This document shows positions 24,154 to 30,344 of a stretch of DNA of 40,774 nucleotides, piece by piece (the first letter of the stretch is position 1; each line of letters begins with the position of its first letter). Position numbers and translations under genes: made by a program. The notes beneath the pieces are model-generated. The model worked only from the letters and a program-made list of their open reading frames with translations. It ran no database searches and was not told where the DNA came from. Origin of the DNA: Actinomycetes bacterium (lineage in GTDB: Bacteria > Actinomycetota > Acidimicrobiia > Acidimicrobiales > Bog-793); the NCBI GenBank assembly GCA_021809425.1, contig JAKBAA010000027.1, positions 1 to 40,774 on the forward strand, in the 5' to 3' direction.

Positions 24154-25592
24154 GCACCTCCTCCTCGTCGGGCTTCGGCCGCACCGCCGGACAGGGCGGC
24201 GAGGGCGGCACGGCCGCTCCGGGAACGATGCAGGTAGCGTCCACCGCCCCCACCGGTCACCTGCCCGTCGCGAACCACCACCCGGCCGCCGAGGATGGTG
24301 TGCGTGATGGCGACCGCCACCTCGAGTCCCTCGTAGGGGGTGTACGCGGCCGCCGAGCGCATCCGGGGACCGCTGAAGGTGGTAGCGCGGCCGAAGTCGA
24401 CGATCGCCAGGTCGGCGTCGGCTCCGACCGAGATTGCGCCCTTGCGGGGAGCCAGACCGAACAGCTGGGCCGGACGGGTCGCGACGACCTCGACGATCCG
24501 TTCCAGGGGGATGTTGCGGCGGACGTGCCCCTCGGACAGCAACAGGGGCAGCAACGTCTCGATCCCGGGGAATCCGGCCGATGCCGACCAGATGTCCTTC
24601 TCCTTGGCCGACTTGTGCCGGGGGACGTGGTCCGACCCCACCACGTCGACATTGCCGTCGGCAACCGCCTGCCACAGCGCCTCACGGTCCGCCGCCGTCC
24701 GGAGCGGGGGGTTCACCTTGCCGTAGGTGCCGATGCCAGCCTCCTGGTCGAGAAGGAGGTAGTGGGGGCAGGTCTCGATGAAGATGCCGTCGTGCGTCGC
24801 CCGGCGAGCCCTCAGCGCATCGAGGGCGAGCTTGGAGCTGCAGTGGACGGCGTACATGGACGCATCGAGGACTTCCGCGAACATGCCGGCGCGTGCCTCC
24901 GCCTCCGCCTCGACGATCGGCGGACGAGCGTTGTTCCAGGCAACAAGGTCCGGCCCGCCTGCCGCCCGGGCGGCCTCGCGCAGGTGCCAGACGAGCTCGA
25001 TGTTCTCGGCATGAGGGTTGACCATCGCTCCGATGCCCACGCTCCTCTCCAGCAACTGCCAGAGGAAGCCGTCGTCGTTGCTCGGAAGGTTGAGGTACTT
25101 TCCCTCTTCACCCTTGAAATTCATGAAGAACTTGAACGACGACACGCCGAGGTCCCTGACGTAGGCCGGAAGCTCGTCGAGCTGGTGCTGGGTGCCGATG
25201 CAGAAGTGGAATCCGAAGTCGCAAGCCGAGTGCTCCTCCATCACCCGCACGGCATCGGGAAAGAGGTCCTCGTAGGGCTGGGCCGACATCAGGTAGGCCA
25301 GTACGGTCGTGACGCCCCCGGCGATCGCCGAGGCGGTCTCGCCGGTCACCTCCTCGTGGGTCTTGGCCATGGTGATGTCGGAGCCCATATGGATGTGGGC
25401 GTCGATGGCTCCCGGGAGCACCGTCAGGCCTGCGACGTCGAGCGTGTCGGTCGCCTGCACGGGCGTCCCCGGCGAGACGATCCCGACGATGCGCCCGGCG
25501 CGCACCCACAGGTCGGCCTCTACCGTCCCTTGTCCCGGGAGGACCGCCCGACCGTTCACCACCGCCAGGTCGACCGCGTGGCCTGCACGCAT
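24150..25592 (-). CDS. Dihydropyrimidinase/allantoinase-like metal-dependent amidohydrolase
   Basis: A 480-residue cyclic amidohydrolase with a full ligand set: H66 and H68 (DAHIHMG), carboxylated K154 (SSFKFFM), H194 (NPHAEN), H250 (AVHCSS) and D321 (GSDHVP). It should hydrolyse a cyclic amide or imide. It shares the overall plan of the enzyme at 7140-8612 but differs clearly in sequence, so the two probably serve different substrates. The ATG at 25592 follows AAGGAG at 9 nt; the GTG three bases earlier is equally possible. It is followed by an amidase of the isochorismatase family, a pairing common in pyrimidine, hydantoin and nicotinate-type degradation. Confidence 0.87.
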   Translation of the reverse strand: MRAGHAVDLAVVNGRAVLPGQGTVEADLWVRAGRIVGIVSPGTPVQATDTLDVAGLTVLPGAIDAHIHMGSDITMAKTHEEVTGETASAIAGGVTTVLAYLMSAQPYEDLFPDAVRVMEEHSACDFGFHFCIGTQHQLDELPAYVRDLGVSSFKFFMNFKGEEGKYLNLPSNDDGFLWQLLERSVGIGAMVNPHAENIELVWHLREAARAAGGPDLVAWNNARPPIVEAEAEARAGMFAEVLDASMYAVHCSSKLALDALRARRATHDGIFIETCPHYLLLDQEAGIGTYGKVNPPLRTAADREALWQAVADGNVDVVGSDHVPRHKSAKEKDIWSASAGFPGIETLLPLLLSEGHVRRNIPLERIVEVVATRPAQLFGLAPRKGAISVGADADLAIVDFGRATTFSGPRMRSAAAYTPYEGLEVAVAITHTILGGRVVVRDGQVTGGGGGRYLHRSRSGRAALAALSGGAAEARRGGGA

Positions 25593-25595
25593 CAC

Positions 25596-26468
25596 CTAGT
25601 GCTCCTTCGATCGGTACTTGGCTTCGAGCGCGTCGAACAGTGGCTTTTGCACAAGGGCTTGGCGCTCCTCCCAGGTGATCAGCCGGTCGCTGACGCCGAC
25701 GGTGCTGCCCTCGTCCCGGAGATGCCGGAGGACGGCGCGGGCCCCGAGGACTGCAGCTCGCATGGCCGAATTGGCATAGACAATGAGAGTGAATCCCATG
25801 GCGGCGAGCTCTTGCTGACCCAGCAGGGGCGTGCGGCCCCCCTCGACCATGTTGACCACGTGGATGCCCGGCACCGACTCAGGGATGCGGGCAAGCTCGA
25901 GCCGGGAGGTGGGAGCCTCGACGAACAAGATGTCGGCACCCGCCTCGTGGAACAGCTGGGCGCGCTCGAGCGCCTGGTCGATCCCGTCGACTGCGGCTGC
26001 GTCGGTCCGGGCGATGATCAGGGTGTCGAGCTGGCGCGCATCGACGGCCGCACGGATCTTCTGCGCCATCTCCTCTGCATCGATGACCTCCTTCCCATCG
26101 AAGTGCCCGCAGCGCTTCGGCGCCACCTGGTCCTCGATCTGGATGGCGGCCGCGCCGGCCCGCTCGAGCAGCCGGACCGTGCGCTGGACGTTCAGGGCGT
26201 TCCCGTAGCCGGTATCGGCATCGACGACCAGTGGGATGTCGACGCTCTCGGCGACGGCGGCAACGTGGTCGACCACCTCGTTCAGGCCGACCAGCCCGAT
26301 GTCGGGGTAGCCGAACCGGGCGTTGGCCAGCCCGGCGCCGGTGATGTAGATCGCGGCAAACCCGAGCTCTTCGATGACACGCGCCGTGATCGCGTCGGTG
26401 GCCCCGGGGACGATGAGCGCTCGTCGGTCCGCCTTGGCGGCCGTGACCACCTCGCGAAGGCTCGTCAT
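25596..26468 (-). CDS. Isocitrate lyase/PEP mutase superfamily enzyme (2,3-dimethylmalate lyase- or oxaloacetate decarboxylase-like)
   Basis: A 290-residue TIM-barrel enzyme of the isocitrate lyase/PEP mutase superfamily. VVDADTGYGN (Mg-binding D83 and D85) and PKRCGHF with catalytic C120 show a C-C lyase rather than a phosphonate mutase. The stretch NMVEGGRTPLL is typical of dimethylmalate lyase and oxaloacetate-decarboxylase types; methylisocitrate lyase (PrpB) has different wording there, so I do not call it prpB. It would release pyruvate or a similar oxo acid plus a small acid. It overlaps the gntR stop by ATGA and ends just before the amidohydrolase. Methylisocitrate cleavage remains a possible side role. 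Confidence 0.78.
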   Translation of the reverse strand: MTSLREVVTAAKADRRALIVPGATDAITARVIEELGFAAIYITGAGLANARFGYPDIGLVGLNEVVDHVAAVAESVDIPLVVDADTGYGNALNVQRTVRLLERAGAAAIQIEDQVAPKRCGHFDGKEVIDAEEMAQKIRAAVDARQLDTLIIARTDAAAVDGIDQALERAQLFHEAGADILFVEAPTSRLELARIPESVPGIHVVNMVEGGRTPLLGQQELAAMGFTLIVYANSAMRAAVLGARAVLRHLRDEGSTVGVSDRLITWEERQALVQKPLFDALEAKYRSKEH

Positions 26469-27163
26469 GGCGCGCCCGAGTCGCCGGAGCCCTCGAGGAA
26501 CGGCTCGAGGGTGCGCTTGGCGTTCTCGTAGGACTTGCCCAGGTGGTGCTCCATCAGGCTCGCTGCCCGTTCGTCGTCCCCACCGTAGATGGCGTCGAAG
26601 ACGGCCTGGTGCTCGTCGAGCGCGCACTTGCCACGCTCGGCGCTGCTCGCGCTGCGCGACCGAGCCAGCCCCATCTGCGCGAGGAGGTGCTGGCCTTGCT
26701 TGGCAAGCACGTCGTTGTGTGTCATGGCAAGGATCTGCAGGTGGAAGTCGTTCTCGTAGAGAAAGACCCCCTCGGTCGCCATTCGCTCCCGGGTGAGGGC
26801 GAGGAGCTTGCCCAGCACCTCGATCTCCGTCTCCGTACGTCGGAGCGCCGCGAGCCGGCTGGCATGGGCTTCGAGCACCCGGCGGACCTCGTAGAGGTTG
26901 GCCAGCTCTCCGGCAGTGAAGGTCTTGACGAAGGTCCCCTTGTGGCTCCGGATCGTGACGAGCCCTTCGGCTGCAAGCCGCTGCAGCGACTCGCGAATCG
27001 GCCCACGACTCATGCCGAGCTGAGTGGCCAGCTCGACCTCGTTCATCCGCTCGCCAGGCGCCAGGCTGCCGCTGAGGATGAGATCGCGCAGCACCTCCGT
27101 GCTCTGGAGCCGAGCCGTGACGCGCCCCCTGGCAATCGCCGACTTGTCCGGTAGCCCGTCCAT
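26465..27163 (-). CDS. GntR/FCD family transcriptional regulator
   Basis: A 232-residue GntR regulator. The winged helix covers residues about 18-80 (TEVLRDLILSGSLAPGERM, LATQLGMSRGPIRESLQRLAAEGLV, HKGTFV). The FCD effector domain follows with its metal-type residues (Asp and His of ENDFHLQI, His of DEHQAVFDAI, His of LMEHHL). The ATG at 27163 sits 6 nt after a TATAGT -10, so the mRNA is probably leaderless. Upstream, the same frame stays open through a truncated SDR to 27700, giving a possible 411-residue fusion. It probably represses its own promoter and that of the hydrolase operon through shared operators. Confidence 0.9.
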   Translation of the reverse strand: MDGLPDKSAIARGRVTARLQSTEVLRDLILSGSLAPGERMNEVELATQLGMSRGPIRESLQRLAAEGLVTIRSHKGTFVKTFTAGELANLYEVRRVLEAHASRLAALRRTETEIEVLGKLLALTRERMATEGVFLYENDFHLQILAMTHNDVLAKQGQHLLAQMGLARSRSASSAERGKCALDEHQAVFDAIYGGDDERAASLMEHHLGKSYENAKRTLEPFLEGSGDSGAP

Positions 27164-27169
27164 GCCGGG

Positions 27170-27206
27170 ACTATAAGGACGCACTTGCCGACAGTCAACT
27201 GTTGAC
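27170..27206 (-). promoter_or_regulatory. gntR promoter overlapped by palindromic operator
   Basis: On the minus strand, -35 TTGACT (27193-27198) and -10 TATAGT (27170-27175) are separated by exactly 17 bp. The perfect palindrome GTCAAC-T-GTTGAC (27194-27206) covers the -35. The gntR ATG begins 6 nt after the -10, which predicts a leaderless transcript and repression by occlusion of the -35. A 12-of-13 copy of the palindrome overlaps the second promoter near 28.7 kb. Confidence 0.7.
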
Positions 27207-27214
27207 GTTCTTGT

Positions 27215-27700
27215 GGTGAGCATCAGCACGCCCGCCTTCGAGGCGCAGTACGCCGCGTCGGCACGCAGGGCAGTGGTGGCGGCGATCGACGACGCGTTCA
27301 CGATGGACCCGCGGGTCGCAGCCAGGTGGTCCCAAGCGCTGCGCGAGCAGAGGAACACGCTCTTCAAGTTGGTGGCCACCTCACGGTCCCAGTCCCCCTC
27401 CGCCAGGTTCCGCACCTCACCGACGATGGTCACACCGGCGTTGTTGACCAAGGTGTCGAGCCGCCCCCACGCCTCCACGACGCTGACCACGGCAGCGTCC
27501 ACCGATGCGGCCGCGCACACGTCGATCTCCACCGCCATTGCCCGCTCCCCTAGCGCCACCGCGACCTGCCGGGCACCGTCGAGGTTGCGATCGGCGACGG
27601 CAACGAGCGCGCCCTCCTCGACGAACCGCTCGACGGCCCGCCGGCCGATCCCCGACGCTCCGCCCGTGACCAGCGCGACCTTTCCCTCCAAACGGTGCAT
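27215..27700 (-). pseudogene. 3'-truncated SDR, in frame with downstream gntR
   Basis: An intact start (ATG at 27700, AGGGAG 7 nt upstream) begins a normal SDR with TGGASGIG (residues 13-20), NNAGV, S138, Y151 and K155. After YCASKAGVLMLT (about residue 162) the homology stops. The remaining 90 or so residues of a normal SDR are missing and the frame passes into the gntR promoter. No stop intervenes, so translation could continue into gntR as a 411-residue SDR-GntR fusion (26465-27700). The simplest reading is a deletion relic whose edge fell next to gntR; the alternative is a functional fused sensor. Without the C-terminal substrate loop, dehydrogenase activity is unlikely. Its closest local relative is the SDR at 20501. 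Confidence 0.7.
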
Positions 27701-27762
27701 CGACCGGCTCCCTTCTCCCTTCGTGGCGCAGCGCCAGGCGCGGGCACGCCGACGCCCCTCGG

Positions 27763-28593
27763 TCAGCCGTGACGGCGGAAGAAACGGGTCACGACCTCGG
27801 CGTGCTCCGCGGTGCTGTCGAAGGGGGTGGAGTGCCCGCCCCCCTTGATGACCCAGGTCTCCCCACGGCGGAGGTGGTCGGCGATCCACTGCTGACCGGC
27901 GCCGTCGGGCCCTTGGTCCCAGGGCGTCATGACGTCCTGGTCGCCGCCGAGGACGAGGGCTGGGCAGGCGATCCGGCACACCCAATCGCGCAGGTCCATC
28001 TCCTGCATTGCCCGGCATGCCGCCAGGAACGGGGTGGGCGAGTTGGTCGCTCGGAGGATCTCCTGCACGGCGTCCACGGCACCCGCGCCTTCCGGACTGT
28101 CAAGGTAGGTGGCCGACAGGGCCGTCCAGGAGATCAGCTCCGCCAGGGTTCGACTCGCCACCGCGTCCGGGTCGAGCCGGACCAGATCGATCCAGTTCTG
28201 GAAGGTAAGCCGCCCTCTCCGGCCCAGCTTGGCCGCCGCGCAGTTGACGACGACCGATTGCACCCGAGACTGATGCTTGCCCGCCACGACCACCGCCACC
28301 ATGCCGCCCATGGACGTCCCATGGACGTGTGCCCGCTCGATCCCGAGGGCATCGAGGACCCGCACCGCGTCGTCCGCCCAGGCCTCGATGCCGTAGTCGA
28401 ACGCCTCCGGCCGGTCCGAGCCGCCGTACCCGCGCTGGTCGTAGTCGATGACTTGGAACTGCTCGGCCAAGATGGGGCTCACGGGCGTGAAGTTGTGGTG
28501 CCCGAACCCGGCACCGTGGATCTGGAGCACCGGTGCGCCTGCTCCCGCCTGCTCGATCCACAACGAGGCGTCACCGATATCGATCGTGGCCAT
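27763..28593 (-). CDS. Alpha/beta-fold hydrolase
   Basis: A 276-residue alpha/beta hydrolase. The oxyanion-hole region is QIHGAGFGHHNF, the nucleophile elbow GTSMGGM (S94), an acid in the segment GGDQDVMTP (D218 or D220), and the catalytic His H254 in GGGHSTPF. It is similar in layout to 3-oxoadipate enol-lactonase and C-C bond hydrolases, so ester, lactone or carbon-carbon hydrolysis is likely. The ATG at 28593 follows a GGAGAGG tract. It is the first gene downstream of the promoter/operator at 28679-28715 and lies 62 bp before the truncated SDR, so it opens the long operon. Confidence 0.85.
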   Translation of the reverse strand: MATIDIGDASLWIEQAGAGAPVLQIHGAGFGHHNFTPVSPILAEQFQVIDYDQRGYGGSDRPEAFDYGIEAWADDAVRVLDALGIERAHVHGTSMGGMVAVVVAGKHQSRVQSVVVNCAAAKLGRRGRLTFQNWIDLVRLDPDAVASRTLAELISWTALSATYLDSPEGAGAVDAVQEILRATNSPTPFLAACRAMQEMDLRDWVCRIACPALVLGGDQDVMTPWDQGPDGAGQQWIADHLRRGETWVIKGGGHSTPFDSTAEHAEVVTRFFRRHG

Positions 28594-28678
28594 CGCCGCC
28601 CCCCTCTCCGGTCGGGGTCCGAGCTGTCGTCTGCTGTCGACCGGACGCCCCCAACTCGCGTCACCGCCCTCCCGGGGG

Positions 28679-28715
28679 AGCGTACGAGAATGATTGTCAA
28701 CAGTCAACTGTTGGC
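28679..28715 (-). promoter_or_regulatory. Promoter/operator of the alpha/beta-hydrolase operon
   Basis: On the minus strand, TTGACT (28702-28707) lies 17 bp from TACGCT (28679-28684), an actinobacterial TANNNT -10. The 13-bp element GTCAACTGTTGGC (28703-28715) matches the gntR operator at 12 of 13 positions and sits identically over the -35. An extra GTCAAC (28696-28701) precedes it as a direct repeat. Transcription would start about 80 bp before the hydrolase gene. Confidence 0.6.
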
Positions 28716-28773
28716 GCTCATCGGCCGCGGTCCGCGTGCCCAAGCGAGGCGGCAAGGCAGGTGATTCGTGCCT

Positions 28774-28814
28774 GGCGAGCTACGCGCCGGGCGAGCTACG
28801 CCCCGGGCTCGCCC
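28774..28814. repeat. Tandem 12-bp duplication and hairpin at the end of rhaB
   Basis: GGCGAGCTACGC occurs at 28774-28785 and again at 28790-28801 (period 16 bp); the second copy contains the rhaB stop codon. The adjacent arms GGGCGAGC (28789-28796) and GCTCGCCC (28807-28814) form a perfect 8-bp stem with a 10-nt loop. The stem could help end rhamnose transcription before the next promoter. Confidence 0.4.
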
Positions 28815-30316
28815 TCGCGGGGGCTCGGCCAGGCCAGCGGTGCCGTGCGCAACGCCGACCAGCGCGCAACCGCCCGCTCCGCCTGCCGGTGCAGGGTCCG
28901 GTCGGGCCGGACGCGGACCACCTCGAGCGAACGAGCGAGCAGCTGGCGCATCTCCGTGCGCCCGTGGAGCTGTCCGGTCGCCTCGAGCTGGACGAGGAGG
29001 TTGCCGACCGCCGAGGCCTCGACGGGACCGGCCACGATCTCCCGGCCACAGGTCGCCGCGAGCAGCGAGAGCAGCACGCCATTCGCGGCGCCGCCACCGA
29101 CGACGTGCACCGTGCGGACCGGACGCCCGGCGCAGCGTGCGGCCTCCTCGAGGGCATCGGCGATGGCGAGCGCCATGCTGTCGAGCACGCATCGGACGAT
29201 GGCGGTTTCGCTGCCGGGGACCGGCTCTCCCGTCGCCGCGCACGCCTGCTGGACCTTGCGCGGCATGTCGTCGGGGGTCACGAAGATCGGATCCGCGACG
29301 TCGACGAGCGACCGGAACGGCGGCAGGTGCGCCGCCTGCTCCACGAGGTCGGTCAGCCGGAGCGACCGCGGGCTCCACGCCCGCTCGCACTCCTGGAGCA
29401 TCCAGTGACCCATCACGTTCTTCAGGAAGCGGATCGTCCCGCCGTAGCCGACCTCGTTCGAGAAATTGGCTCGTCGGCTCGCCTCGCTGATGACCGGCGC
29501 CTCCAGCTCCAGACCCACGAGCGACCAGGTCCCGCTGACGACGAATGCCGCGTCGTCTCCTGCCGAGGGCACCCCGAGCACGGCCGATGCCGTGTCATGC
29601 GAGGCAACCGCCACGACCTCCGCCGGGATCTCGAGGCCCACGCTGCCCGCCGTGGCCGGGAGGACCGGCCCATAGGGCTCGCCTGGATGGATCGGCGCGG
29701 CGAACAGCTCCCGTCGCAGCTGGAGCAGCGGGAAGAGCCACTCCACGAACCTGCCGCTCCGGACGTCGACCAGCTGGGTGGTCGAGGCATTCGTCTGCTC
29801 GAGGCGAGCGACACCGGTGAGGAAGTAGGCGAGCAGGTCGGGGATGAGCAGCAGGTGCGAAGCCTGCGCGTACATGCCCCCTTCCCGCTCGGCGAGGAGC
29901 TGGCAGATGGTGTTGATGGGCAGCGCCTGGATGCCCGTCGCCTCGTACAGTCGGTCGATCCCCACCAACCGCTCGAGCTCGTCGAGACGACCCGCCGTGC
30001 GTCGGTCCCGGTAGTGGAACGGCTCGGCAAGAAGTCGCCCCGAGCCGCCGACGAGCCCGTAGTCGACCGCCCATCCGTCGATGCCGACCACGAGCCGCTC
30101 CGCAGCGCTTGCCCGCGCGAACCTTGCGAGCTGCTCGAGCAAGCCCTGGTAGATGCCGAGCAGGTTCCAGTGCAGGCCATCGGCAGCGCGCACCGGCCCG
30201 TTCGGCAGTCGCGCGACCTCCTCGGCCTCGAGCCGCCCGCCGACGACCCGCCCGGTGAACAGGCGCGCGCTGGAGGCGCCGAGGTCGATCGCCGCCAGTC
30301 CGGCCGCCCCCACCAC
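28796..30316 (-). CDS. rhaB: L-rhamnulokinase
   Basis: A 506-residue FGGY-family carbohydrate kinase. The N-terminal phosphate loop reads AAIDLGASSARLFTG, followed by GIDGWAVDYGL and substrate-loop wording (NTICQLLAE, LLLIPDLLAYFLTG) typical of rhamnulokinase. The C-terminal ATPase half includes VVSGTWSLVGLE and VHVVGGGAANGVLLS. It phosphorylates L-rhamnulose to rhamnulose-1-phosphate for the aldolase encoded just upstream. The start is one of two adjacent GTGs (30316 or 30313) after AGCAGG; the gap to the aldolase/dehydrogenase gene is 28 bp. It is last in the rhamnose operon. Confidence 0.9.
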   Translation of the reverse strand: MVGAAGLAAIDLGASSARLFTGRVVGGRLEAEEVARLPNGPVRAADGLHWNLLGIYQGLLEQLARFARASAAERLVVGIDGWAVDYGLVGGSGRLLAEPFHYRDRRTAGRLDELERLVGIDRLYEATGIQALPINTICQLLAEREGGMYAQASHLLLIPDLLAYFLTGVARLEQTNASTTQLVDVRSGRFVEWLFPLLQLRRELFAAPIHPGEPYGPVLPATAGSVGLEIPAEVVAVASHDTASAVLGVPSAGDDAAFVVSGTWSLVGLELEAPVISEASRRANFSNEVGYGGTIRFLKNVMGHWMLQECERAWSPRSLRLTDLVEQAAHLPPFRSLVDVADPIFVTPDDMPRKVQQACAATGEPVPGSETAIVRCVLDSMALAIADALEEAARCAGRPVRTVHVVGGGAANGVLLSLLAATCGREIVAGPVEASAVGNLLVQLEATGQLHGRTEMRQLLARSLEVVRVRPDRTLHRQAERAVARWSALRTAPLAWPSPREGEPGA

Positions 30317-30344
30317 GGGCCTGCTCAGACCGGCGTCACCCTGC

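Noticed and set aside
25596..26468. Calling the isocitrate-lyase-family gene prpB
   Set aside because: KRCGH is shared by the whole superfamily; the NMVEGGRTPLL stretch fits dimethylmalate lyase or oxaloacetate decarboxylase types better, and the gene is in a different operon from prpDC.
24045..26531. An 828-codon plus-strand open frame opposite the amidohydrolase and lyase genes
   Set aside because: It is a mirror of strongly supported genes with full catalytic motifs; no domain is seen.
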